Shown: one piece after another, positions 36,934 through 47,758 of the stretch
How positions within the stretch are numbered: the first letter of the stretch is position 1
Layout: each line of letters opens with the position of its first letter
Origin: Sclerotinia nivalis
Taxonomy: Eukaryota > Ascomycota > Leotiomycetes > Helotiales > Sclerotiniaceae
Reading direction: 5' to 3'
DNA: 64,000 nt
Assembly: GCA_029531795.1 (NCBI GenBank)
Contig: JAPEIS010000009.1
Location: 2,418,001 to 2,482,000 of the forward strand
The notes under the pieces: generated by a model
Seen by the model: the letters and a program-made list of their open reading frames with translations, nothing else
The model's database searches: none
Told to the model about the DNA's origin: nothing
Made by a program: the position numbers and the translations under genes

Positions 36934-37070
36934 TGTAATAAATATACTTGAAGTATTTGAACTCGAAAGCTTCCAAGTTATTCGAACTGTTTATTGCGTC
37001 TTCGGGTGGAATATAATAAGGCTAAGGCTTTTACATCCGGGGCTGAGGGCAAAGCGCCTAACCACAAGGG

Positions 37071-37494
37071 TGTTACAGAACACGGACCATATACTATCCG
37101 ATCGCGTGAACCCACGATCGAATTTCTTCGCTTGCACGCTCATTGTTATTCTTAAGTCACTCCGTATAAAGTCACATGATTGGCTCAGTCGAGCTCATTG
37201 CCAAGAGCACTGAGCCACTACAGAGCCAATATGGATCAATGAAATCAGTACAGAACTCTACTGATCCAACTGAGCCATAGAATACGAAGATCTATATAAC
37301 CAGGAGGAGTTTCCTTGTGTAGAGCTTCGTGCTCAAGAACAATCATTAGTTTAAACACTATAGTTACCATACAATACGATCATTTATATCCTCACTTTGC
37401 CAAGCCCCTGTTTGACCCTTAGTAGAAACCACCACGGCCTTTCTATCAGTCCTTCAACCACTTCCACGTGATTGGAGATTGTAGCGGCGTAACA
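37071..37494. mobile_element. solo LTR (424 bp), TSD AAGGG
   Basis: Ends TGTTACAGAACAC and GCGGCGTAACA are imperfect inverted repeats with TG..CA. Flanked by exact AAGGG direct repeats (37066-37070 and 37495-37499). It lies 137 bp upstream of the NLR start codon and 119 bp downstream of the hydrolase stop, so it is inside the NLR promoter region. Related pieces lie at 16235 and 23759. Confidence 0.9.
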
Positions 37495-37612
37495 AAGGGA
37501 CGCTTCTAGATTATCATTATTATTATCTCATAATAATTGAGACCTTGAGGCGGTTTGTCACGTGAAAGGGCTTATCTATAGATTCGAAGTAACTAATTCT
37601 AATGATGATTCT

Positions 37613-38821
37613 TTAAAAAGTCATTGATCCACCACCCGAATTGAAATTACCACCAATAAATTGCTTTCCACCATTAGTAGAAAAATGACCTGAAAAGTTA
37701 ACTCCTTCACCACGATTGTTACTTTCATATCCATTTCCATTCTGGCGATTAGCTAGTTCTTGATGTGCATTATCACAAAGATTGGTGATTACATCAGAAA
37801 GTTCTCTCCAATTTCCATCCTTAGGATCGGAAAACTTATTGAGTTGATAATGATCGAGTGGCAGACCATATCGTTCACAGCCATCTAAGATAGCTGACTT
37901 TTCATCCACAATAAAATCCTTATAATCATCTCCGAACATTTTTGATACCTTAGAGCTCTTTTGTTCAAAAAAGCAATGTATTGGAATATTCTTTTCATGA
38001 GCTACCATTGAAAATCCTTGTACTACATCCAATATCATTTCGTTATCAGCTTCTAATGCGGTTAATGAGGCAGATTCTCCTGCAGCGCCAGCATGGATAA
38101 TTCTTTGCAGAAGTTCGCTTGAGGTAACATTATCAGTGCCTCTATGTGGCGTCCCAAGTAATATAATCCCTATCGTAATATCGAGTATTTTCGACATTTG
38201 AGATTTGATCAAAGCCTTCATCTGAAGTTAATAATAAGTAAATTCATAATTTATTAATCAAAATACCTTTTCAATAACAAGACCACCAAAACAATGCCCA
38301 ATAAACACTAATGGTCGTGAAGAACAATGCTAGGAATAATTAGCCTATAATGTAAGTCAGTCTCATACGTTACATTACCCCACCTACCTTCCGCTGTCGC
38401 AAAACCTTTCGTCTCAAATCATCCGCAACATGGTCAAGACGAACTTTGATAGCATTATCGCCATACCAGTTACTATCATAATTAAAGACCATTATTCGGG
38501 CATTTGTGACATTTGCTGGAAGCATTGTTGGATCGCTCAACCAATTAACACGGTCCTCGCATTTATTCATCGGAATAGAAGGGGCTGCAATGCTAGATTC
38601 GGTATTACGATCGATATGTTCTTGTGGTTTCCGTGCTTTGGTCCAGGTCGTCGATGGTGTGGCCCCAAGTCCATGAACAGCCACTATACTTCATGAAAGT
38701 CAGTATTCGGAAGGCAAGACATCAGAAATGCATACTCAACGATAGGCCTCTCGCAATCAACAAGTATATGAATGCCCAAATCTGTTGGATCAATCTGTCT
38801 TGGCATCTTTAAAGTCTCCAT
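37613..38821 (-). CDS. SesB-like alpha/beta hydrolase with C-terminal amyloid-like motif
   Basis: Four exons, 38821-38736, 38688-38388, 38329-38267 and 38221-37613, give 352 residues with all phases consistent (introns 47, 58 and 45 bp). Start chosen at 38821 (METLK); a second ATG five codons on is also possible. Core: VAVHGLGA (31-38), the nucleophile elbow GHCFGG (140-145) with Cys where lipases have Ser, LLGTPHRGTD, and a candidate catalytic His in LPLDHYQ (274). SesB-type proteins are lipase-like cell-death or defence effectors encoded beside fungal NLRs. The last 29 residues (324-352) are Gly/Asn-rich, end the protein, and align without gaps to a linker in the adjacent NLR. No signal peptide seen, so it is probably cytosolic. 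No stops, so it looks expressed. Function is inference from family and neighbours. Confidence 0.85.
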
Positions 38822-39249
38822 TCTTGCTTTGCCTTGTGCTCTTCGCCTTTAGCTTGTAGTTTATTAACTAGCTAAATATGACTTGAGACAAATAATGATA
38901 AACAATGATGAAGAGATTAGTATATCTTGGAAGAAGAGTCGATTATATGCCCTGAGAACCCTGCCGAAAATAGGCTTTCAAGAAATAAGAAGGCGGCTGT
39001 GTTGAGGCTATATTCCATATGCTGCTGCTCATTTAATTGATGCAATTGGATATGGATTATGCAGGCTGACACACTTTGGGTAGGCAATAATATCGAAGCA
39101 GACACAATGCATATATGTACTCGGTGCATATACGAAACTCATTTTCAGCGTGAATTTGGTATATTTAAGTTAACTACTGCCTCCTCAAATACTCCTAGCA
39201 CATTCTTCTATATCGTGAATATTGTACTGAGCTCAACTACAATAATAAG
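38822..39249. promoter_or_regulatory. divergent intergenic region between hydrolase and two-TM gene
   Basis: 428 bp separate divergently transcribed start codons, so it must hold both promoters. I see no repeat or confident motif. Confidence 0.4.
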
Positions 39250-40230
39250 ATGACCAACAATATAAATATTAGTTTAACATCGCTAAAATACCCGTTCGAA
39301 AAAGAGCATGAATTGCATGATGGATTACGCAGTCCAGATGAAGCTCAGCGACTACCTGGCTATCCTCAAATTTTACTTCAAGATACGACAGAACTAGCAA
39401 CCTTTATATCCAAAGATCTTCGCACACCAATACTAGAGAAAATTTCCCCTCGTTTATGGTGGATGTCTACACAATCAAGCGCACACATTGGGCCTCTTCA
39501 TCATCAAGCTGTTAAATTGCGCAATATTGTCATTTCAGAGAATCCAGAACTTCATTTGATTTGGTATTACGATAGAATCTTCATCAAACCCATACCGAAA
39601 TATTTATTATCGTTCGATTTCTGGAATATATATCTCATATCACCAACTTCGCCCTTAAGCTCAGAGAGAGAAATCATCAAACGCTCAGCACTTGGGTTTC
39701 TACGCACATATCGATATCTCATATGCTATGAATCTGATTTCAATATTGCTATGGAGAAGAGGCTTTTACCGAAAGCAACAACATGGGAGTCATTCTCCAA
39801 ACTTGCTTTAAATCTCCATGGAATCGATGATGCTGATGTTACGGGACGTTATGCATTTGGGGAGATTCGCCTTTCAAGATTGAATTTTTATATCAAAATT
39901 ATTCTTGGAAAAAGCACTTTTCATAAAGTCTACAGTCAATACGGTGCTTATTTTGGACGTTTTTATGGTCCTATTTTGTTTATTCTTGGAATAATGTCAA
40001 TTATTTTGAATGCTTTGCAGTTGGAAATGGCTGTGGAATCTCTTGGGAGTACTCCATGGCAAAGCGTTCGGGACATAAGCCGATTCACTAGTATTCTAGC
40101 AACAGTTACACTTTGTGGGATTGCATTCGTGTTATTTCTACTACTTGTATTCCGAATTGTAGCAGAGTGGTATTATGCTTGTCGTGATCGAAGACGTGGG
40201 CAAAGACGAAGACTTGATCATATTCTTTAA
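39250..40230 (+). CDS. fungal two-TM protein (resembles DUF6601 family)
   Basis: Single-exon ORF of 326 residues starting at ATG 39250. The N-terminal half has a conserved-looking stretch (RLWWMSTQSSAHIGPLHHQ, LHLIWYYDRIFIKPIPKYLL). Two strongly hydrophobic segments near residues 240-263 and 284-309 are followed by a basic tail rich in Arg, suggesting two membrane spans with a cytosolic C-terminus. This pattern resembles an uncharacterised ascomycete family that I associate with DUF6601; the label is from memory and uncertain. Its divergent placement next to the hydrolase/NLR pair may or may not be functional. No disabling changes seen. Confidence 0.7.
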   Translation: MTNNINISLTSLKYPFEKEHELHDGLRSPDEAQRLPGYPQILLQDTTELATFISKDLRTPILEKISPRLWWMSTQSSAHIGPLHHQAVKLRNIVISENPELHLIWYYDRIFIKPIPKYLLSFDFWNIYLISPTSPLSSEREIIKRSALGFLRTYRYLICYESDFNIAMEKRLLPKATTWESFSKLALNLHGIDDADVTGRYAFGEIRLSRLNFYIKIILGKSTFHKVYSQYGAYFGRFYGPILFILGIMSIILNALQLEMAVESLGSTPWQSVRDISRFTSILATVTLCGIAFVLFLLLVFRIVAEWYYACRDRRRGQRRRLDHIL

Positions 40231-41480
40231 ACATTTTCAGTGGCGACCAAAGGGAGATAGTTGGGATAAAAGGAAGATTTGATATCATTATCCTCGATAA
40301 TAATTACAAAATCAGTTTGATCTTTATTGTACCTCTTTTAAGGATCTTAAGTCCATTGTCACCTTTTTCCAGATCATAAAATCAATACGCTCTGGAGTTA
40401 TATATACAGCTTTAGCTTTTGTAGAAATAAAACATCCAGTCAGTTTTTATATGATCACTTTGCTTCCCATCAAATCAACCAGAAAAGATCCGAAAACAAT
40501 TAAACTCATAATACCGATCATGCTGTTCAATCAGCTTTTATTATACTTTATATCTAAGTAAGGCAGTTTGAGCTGCTGAATCCCACAAGTTTGGCCGCTG
40601 ATTTATACAGTCTTGATCGTTGGCTAAGTTACTCGGCGCTTTACAATACCAGAAAACCGTAGCCTACCTCAAAAGCCGTTTCTTTTCATTCTCAATTCAA
40701 TTTCATGGACTTAAAGTATAGTTTTCTCCCCACCATATCCCGGCTCATTCCCGGCTCAATGGCCCGTGACTGAAGATCGTCAAAATCAAAAGCATGTGCC
40801 TTCGATAGCCTTGGTGGATCCATGAAACAAATGGCCGAAAAAAAGATCGTGTGTTATATATATACGATGTGCCTTATACTATCTATAATGTCCGTTACAC
40901 TTTTCAGCATTTATATGCCAATTGCTTTATGCTTCAGAAGCAAGATACCTGGTTATGGATCTGCATAAAAGCAATCCAGCACTCGCAACGAAACTGTATT
41001 GATGGTGATGGAAGTTACAGGTAAAATAATCGAGGTCTGTTCCAATCTTGAGAGATTTGACCTTCAACGATCATAATTAACTTGTGAGAACCTGAACAGG
41101 GATTGATCCTGTCTGCTGCGATGGCAACAACGATCTCGAATTCTCCGCAAACGAAAAACGCAATATATACGCTATCAAAGAACGTCGGATGGAAGAGCTC
41201 CAGTCTAGAAAACACAATACAAAAGGATGAGATGACTTTGGACAAATAGATAGCAGCTTTCCTTCAGTGGAGAATATGCTAGTTCTACTTTTGCCTAGGG
41301 AGATCTCAATGAAAAGACTTCAATATAGCCGGGGCACTCAAGGTATGCGCGTCAGCTTTTGGTTGCTATGATAAGCAGTCTTCTGATGAGGACGAGTTCC
41401 GAGAGCGTTAGCAGCAATAGGAGGTAACAATAGAAATGTTAAAGGAAAAGGAAGATGACAACAATAGGTAACAATGAGAG
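40231..41480. other. intergenic, nothing recognised
   Basis: Normal composition with scattered short chance ORFs. I see no gene, RNA or repeat. Confidence 0.45.
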
Positions 41481-42110
41481 AAGCGGTGTTATTCAGATGA
41501 GATTGAGATTGGCAGTGACAATGAGGACCAACAACCTGCAAAAAGACGGAAGCTCTCCTAACTCTCTTCCGGTACCATTCTAACACCATTCTGTGAGCAT
41601 AGCCCAAGGCATCGACAGTATCGCATCCTTACTCCATCTTCGACCATTCAATCTGTCGTGGATGAGACACAGTCCCAAGGCCTCAATCAATACTTACCAA
41701 CACCCATCGAGCACGACTCCCATTATACTTCGAAGTCCATCCAATATAGTAGACTCGGCACCATTTATCGAGTATCAAGAATAGCCCTTTTAGGGTTTCC
41801 TAAAACTTACTAGGGTTGGGGATAAAACAATATACAATGTTCAATTCCAATTGCGATATATTCCAGAGCATCTTTATCTCTCTGTTCTTTCCGAAGCAAT
41901 AAGCATTGGTTCTAATAAAAGAACATTCGCAGAGGCCTCAACCCCTTGCAACGTTCTACATTCCAAGGTACATTCGGCACGGTTACCAGCTAAGAGGAAA
42001 CGCGTTCCATGGGAACCGAAAGAACATGAAACGATACTTAGGATGCAGAAGATTCATGATGCCCTTCCGCATCGAACCCCAGCGGCGATCTAGGTACAGT
42101 ATTCTACAAA
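41481..42110 (+). pseudogene. relic of a Myb/SANT-like DNA-binding protein gene
   Basis: Fragments in shifting frames on the plus strand: an acidic/basic stretch ending QPAKRRKLS (NLS-like) then a stop, a segment SPRHRQYRILTPSSTIQSVV, and a C-terminal block AKRKRVPWEPKEHETILRMQ plus IHDALPHRTPAAI that resembles the Trp and helix pattern of a Myb/SANT domain with a deletion in its middle. Frameshifts and stops show it is dead. It resembles a multicopy ascomycete family with this ending; the family name is uncertain. Confidence 0.5.
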
Positions 42111-42403
42111 CCCAAGAAGTGATCACCGTATCTCATGCTACTTTTCTTCATAAAAACAAATCTTTAATGACATTCCTAACTAAGGGAGAAATTTTGAATT
42201 ACATGATGTGAATAAGTCCGGTGCCAACCTCTACCACAAACCATTCTTCCGGGTTGTCTACTCCAACTTGGTGCTCAGCTACCCAGACTTGCCTTATTCT
42301 CTTCTCAACCAACAAAGAAAGCAACCAAACCCTCTGTTTCTATCCCAATCCGAAATCGTTTTATTCTTCCCCTCGTCGACTTGAGTGTGTCAGATTCCAA
42401 AGT
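42111..42403. other. intergenic, nothing recognised
   Basis: Short interval between two gene relics, with no supported feature. Confidence 0.4.
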
Positions 42404-42826
42404 CTAATATATATTAGATGAGTGATAAATCGGGCTTTTCCTACTATACTTTCTTCTTTCTGCCTTTACTTCCGCCTTTTCTTTCAATCTCTTCTCTTCT
42501 CTTTGCCTTGCCTCATCTTCACATTGACGATTCAATTGAAGATCACGCAACAATCCTCTCGCATTTCCTTTATTAGTACTCCTCTCCCACTCTGTCTCAT
42601 CGATTTCAGCTTGTTCTAAATCGATAAGCATCACTCGATCTCCAACATCAATAGCATTATCCAGCTTAGTATCTCCATGCACCACGCCATAACGAGTTAA
42701 TGCCTTATAGACTTCCTCTAGCTTTCTCTTAAATTCTTCATCCTCTCCATGTTTCATCGTAATATCAAATAATCTTCGACCGATGATTTCTGACAAAACC
42801 AAAGTAGGTAATCCATTGTATGTTGC
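42404..42826 (-). pseudogene. C-terminal fragment of a protein-kinase-like gene
   Basis: The open segment encodes about 140 residues: LPTLVLSEIIG, then YGVVHGDTKLDN (catalytic-loop-like HGDxxLDN) and DRVMLIDLEQAE (DLE in place of DFG), then a charged coiled-coil-like tail rich in Glu, Arg and Lys. The N-lobe, including the ATP-binding Lys, is absent. The upstream end coincides with an LTR-like sequence (42821-43033), which probably removed it. Not functional. Confidence 0.6.
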
Positions 42827-43033
42827 TGTCGGGATCACGGTCATATGATCATGAACCGTAGTTAAATCATATGATCGTATTAGATCATGTGATCATAAAG
42901 GGCCGTACGAGCTCCTTCAATATGTATTTAAGGAGCTCGTTCTTTCAATATAGAATAGTGACAATCAAGAAACAAGTTTTATCAATTAGACTAAAGTACT
43001 TTACACTTTGAACCTTACCATTTGATACCAACA
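42821..43033 (-). repeat. LTR-like element related to the 45122 solo LTR
   Basis: Read on the minus strand it begins TGTTGGTATCA, identical to the first 11 bases of the solo LTR at 45122, and shares TTCTTGATTG, a GAGCTCG..TACGGC block and TCACATGAT further on. The other end is unclear, and no target duplication was found. Confidence 0.45.
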
Positions 43034-43133
43034 AATCCTCACCTACATCAATATAAAGCCTGAATTGTTTAGATCCCCGAATTTTGTTTTTCATTTAGAA
43101 AACTAGGTTATCAATACTATCATTATTCAATAA

Positions 43134-46100
43134 TTAATATCTATATGAACTAGCATTCGAACGATCTTCATTCCTCTTTATGCTAAGGTTTTTCTCCTGT
43201 TCGCTTGTGGTGATATCGTACGAGAACGATTTGACCTCTTCATGTAAATCCATTGCTGAATGTAAAGATCTCTCAATGCCGTTGCTAGAGGCCCACAAAA
43301 CTTTCACAAAAACCTCATGGGTTTGTTCACTGCGATATACGCGAACGATAGTCTGCTCAAGCTTGTTTGAAGTCTTTGGCAAATCAAATATACAAATGTT
43401 ACTAGCTCGCGAGATGTTGTAACCAGTGGAAAGAAGAGTCATCGAAGCGATTAGAACCTTAGCTTTGCCAGCCTCCTGGTTCTCGTATATTGAATCATCA
43501 TCAGTACCCCCAGAGCGAACGCCATCGAAGGAGCAAATGATAGCATTGCGTGCTGCTATATTAATTCCTGGATATAAGAGAATTATAGGAAAGTTAGATC
43601 GTCGAGTTTGAAACTACGAAATATAAAAAATAAATAAATAACTAGATTATATAGGAATTATAAAAAAAATAGACTTATACGAGACAACATGATTACAATC
43701 GGCGGAGAAGTACAACTAATAATCAACTTGTGATTTTGTTCATTTTTGTTTGCTTTGCTACGTATATTTATCTGATCCAAGAATTTATTCATCTCCTTTA
43801 CTTTGTGATTTGAAGAAATTAGTGTTTTAAAGTAATGCCCATACCATATTTGATCAATGTCATTCAAGGGATCGAAGATATAATTAGAGAGTATGTTGAT
43901 TGATCAGGCTCACATTGAGTGATATATCATTTCTAGTCTTTTCCAGAATGCAACCTGCTTTTTATAGGCCTCATCATCTTCCTTGCACGCCAATTCTACG
44001 AGCCGTCGAATAGGAAGCAATTCCTGATCAGTGATCACCGGGACATAAGATAGATGAAGCCTAGGGAGGTCTATCAAAACCTCGCCGAGGAATTTGTCCG
44101 ACAGTTGACGAGATAACATGAGAGGGTGTAAGACGGCCGAAAGGTCTTTGGAATATAATTGTTGTTCCTATTGGAGTTCCGTTGATAAAAAGGCAATCAC
44201 GTCATCGTTAACTGGTAAATGTATTGTATTGTACTTATCACGAGCTTGTAGAATTTCTTTATATCTCTTTCCTAACTTCTCAATCTCGACTTTGGTGCTT
44301 ATCTTCATATACTTATTTTCTGGTCAGGTAGAGTCCTCAATTGTACCAACGATGTTAAGAATATCTTCGATGTCATGAACTATCGGTGAAGCTGTCATAC
44401 CCCAGAGTGTTGGGTACTGTCCGGGGTTGGGATCTCGTATACGCATCTCCAGTTTGAAAAAAGTGTTTGGCCCAACATCGATGCCGCGAATCTCATGACT
44501 TTCATCCTAGAACATCGATGATCACACTGAGTGAATAGTTAAGTGACGGAATCGGGGACTGATTCTTCTATCTAGATTCACATTGGCGGTAGTAAGTATT
44601 ATAAACCAAGTAGCATTAGAACTTGATACTGGTGATAGGATTATATCCTGCTGTAGAGTCTGCAGTTGAACAAAAGTGAACCTGTCTGTCAGGGATTATA
44701 CTGAATAAGCAAGCTTTATATAGACCAGATCAAAGTTTTCATACACATAGAATATACACATATTGACTACTCTATTATAATACCTCAATAATTGAACCGA
44801 TAAGGTTCCACTGCGTTGTACTAGTGCTCTAACCTTGACACTGTGCGGAAAATTATTGTGTTCAATGATAAGCTTTAATTTATTGCTATTAGAGCAAGAA
44901 AAAGTCGCTTCGAATTCCTGCTTCCATTGTGGAATGAGCTTGGGGGGAACAGCAATCAAGACTGGTCCGTTGGTAATTTGTTTGAAGACTTTAGAAGATA
45001 AAGTACCGGATACACAAGGACACCATATATGCTATTGACTTTGGCTCGGCCATACAGCCCCAGTTACTTGTGGTTTATTTTTAGTAGGCAATGAAAGGTG
45101 ATGATCTTTCAGACTTGGATCTGTTGGTATCACTCCGGTGATACTATTCGCATAGTGCTATTATAGTATTTGTATTTATTGATTCTTGATTGCTACACTA
45201 TGAAATGAGGGGGTTATTTATATTGAAGGGGAAGGGGCTAGAGCTCGCTAGTGGTACGGCTCCCTATGTGAGGCTAGTCACATGATATACCTACAGGATC
45301 ATTCCGGCATCTCAACATATCGTTACCAGCACGGACTAGTTGAAACTGAGCCCAACAATACAACAAACACAACATGGTTTTGCCAACTCCAACTCCATCG
45401 GCGAGCAGGCTGCCTAGAATGTTATGAGTACGTTGTTTAAACATCCAAAAGACGCCATATGCTTGATAAATACGCGTCATGCGGTCTGGTGGACAATTGA
45501 CGACGTGGCCTAAACGGGTACTATAAAGTTTGGGATTATGTTTGAAGAAGTGGCACATCTCATTCCAATCATCTTTCGAATTTAGATGAATAAATGAGGG
45601 AGTGTTTCTGACATCGTCGAAGCTAGAAATGGAATTACATGAATTAGAGAATATACTGCGAAAAAGGCTAGAGATGGATAGACTTACACATTACCATTGG
45701 ATTGTTCAAAGATTTTTCGTGCAGCAGAATTATCGAGAATTGCATTGTGATTCAAGTAATTATCGGGTTCATCCTCCGCGCCACTACTGTAGATGGTAGC
45801 AGAGTTACTGGCAGCGGGCTGTGAGTTTGTTGTTTGCGATTGAGCAGGAAGCCGTTTGTTGAAGAAAGTTTTCGGTGTAGTAGCTTCATTTCGGGAGTTC
45901 ATGCCAATTTTGAACTTTTTGGGAAATAAAGTCGTTGAAAATTCGATGGGAGCGTGAGATACAACGCTATTGGAAACTGGATATCGACATTTGATCTGTA
46001 CGATCGTAACATCCTCCCAGTTAGAGTGTAAATTGCTTGTTGATGTGATTGATTTAGATAACGTCGATTTCTCGGAAGAGGTGATGGGGGGAACTTCCTT

Positions 46101-46492
46101 GATGAGAATACAAGCGGTAGATGAGCTACTGCGAACAGCATCTTCAAGAGTAACGTGCTAATCGCCTTCGTATTTAATGGGTTTAGTTGTACCATTCGAA
46201 TGCTGATACAATAGACGACGCTTGATAGGATCGAATGAAAATGGTGATTGATTGATGTCAATTAAACTACTAATCAGTTTCGACAATCCGAAATATCTAT
46301 AATCCAAATTATTTTGTGATGTTGATGAGCTCTCATCGGTTCGGAAAGATGGCAAAGCATCCTGCCATGGTCCGCAGGGACTGCAGAGATAGTCATATCA
46401 TTTAGCTTCGAGCCCAAAGTCGGTATTATGCTATTGGAATTCTGCGGATCAGTCGAACCTGCAGCGGAGGATTCGTGTGGGGGAATAGCCAT
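43134..46492 (-). pseudogene. SNF2-type helicase pseudogene, split by a solo LTR
   Basis: Minus strand. The N-terminal low-complexity region starts at MAIPPHESS (46492), followed by a frame change near 46380 (intron or frameshift). Then LLADGVGVGKTM (Walker A, about 45400), LIAVPPKLIPQWKQEFE (44950), DESHEIRG (DEAH-like box, about 44505), LWGMTASPI (motif III-like), and KVLIASMTLLSTGYN followed by an SNF2 C-terminal block (43450-43300). At least five in-frame TAG/TGA stops fall at probable Gln/Trp codons (for example 46160-46158 and 45030 region), and a 174-bp solo LTR interrupts the exon at 45122-45295. Such proteins translocate on DNA. This copy is inactive through point mutation and insertion. 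At least one ordinary intron (about 45690-45625) remains recognisable. Confidence 0.8.
45122..45295. mobile_element. solo LTR (174 bp) inside the helicase exon, TSD GGATC
   Basis: Begins TGTTGGTATCA and ends ATATACCTACA (imperfect inverted ends), flanked by exact GGATC direct repeats (45117-45121 and 45296-45300). Without the element and one repeat copy, the helicase frame continues across the site, proving insertion into a coding exon. Confidence 0.9.
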
Positions 46493-47758
46493 GATCGAGT
46501 ACGATTGTAAATTTTCCTTCGAATTTCGAGGGTTAAATGGAGTTTGCGGAGGCTTTGAAATTGAGAAATATAAGCTTTTGGCAGCAAGGAAAAGAAGAGA
46601 TAATACTTACTTGATTATATGAAAAAGAGTAGTTCTGCAAGATCTCCTTTGAAAGAGGAATTCACAGTTGAGTGAAGGTTGTGAATCGAGTAACAATTGA
46701 GGATCGTGTGAATCAAGCTGTAGAGGGTAGAAAAAGATAGAAAGCGTATGGACAAAGTTTTATTGTAAGTTATCTGCATGAAGCAGATGCTACATACGAT
46801 GTAAATGTCTTGTTGTGGGATTGATGGTTGCGGAGTTGGCGATCGAAGATGAGAAAAGGTGAAGCTTTTGATGGAAAATTCTTGAGCTTGGCCAGTATGT
46901 TTTAATGATTATATCGCGAGGGCTTGTCATTAGGACAAGTTTGTTGTATGAGGTTGTCAGTTGTCGAATATCTTCTTCGGCCCATTGTTTATAGAGACTC
47001 CAACAAGCCGATATAACAATTAAGTATTTTGAAGGTAACTTAATAGAATTGGATTAAATTATATCTGCTTGCATCGAATTCCTGAAGAACAAAACTTTGA
47101 AGGATGAGGTATATTGAGTTGACTCGAGAAAAAGTAGAAGATGGGTATTGTGAGATGGGTATACTCGTAGTGAGTGGGGTAAACACATTAACATTACAGT
47201 AACGCAGGTTCACTCTGCATCGGGATTTCGTAGTGTTGTAAATACGCTGTTAGGCTACTATGAGCCTAACTTATAAGGCATACATACACTTTATATATAG
47301 TTTACAGGATCACACTTAACCTTAAAGAGAGTAGCCCCTCCATAAGAACAATAAGACCTTGTATAATGCGCTTATCACCCGGACTTGCTGCCTTGGGCAT
47401 TCACACTAGCGCCCTTCAGGATATACCCGCACAAACTAACATAACACCAAGTGGGCATTGGGATCCCTTGAAGCTTTATTAATAAGTGACTTCAACTATC
47501 CAAGCTTTACTTGGCTCCACAAATTGCCTCTACTCAACTCTTGAATAACAATAGTACAAATGTTGGAGAATAACGGCTTACCTTTACCTAATCGTAGAGT
47601 ATCAGCCCCTTACACAATATGATGCTGAAATAGGAAAATGTTTACCCCGCTTACAGTCTTGCTAAATATCTCTTTTCCATAAAATTCTTCTTCATTCTTA
47701 TACGCTTTTAGTTTGCTACTTCTTTTTGAGAACCAATATCTAGTCTACACTCGATATT
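46493..47758. other. intergenic, nothing recognised
   Basis: Contains the presumed upstream regions of the helicase relic and the second NLR. No ORF, repeat or motif I can support. Confidence 0.4.

Noticed and set aside
33068..40230. Starship giant transposon cargo (NLR plus helicase plus ATPase genes)
   Set aside because: No DUF3435 tyrosine-recombinase captain gene, no target-site or terminal repeats bounding the region; NLRs alone are not enough.
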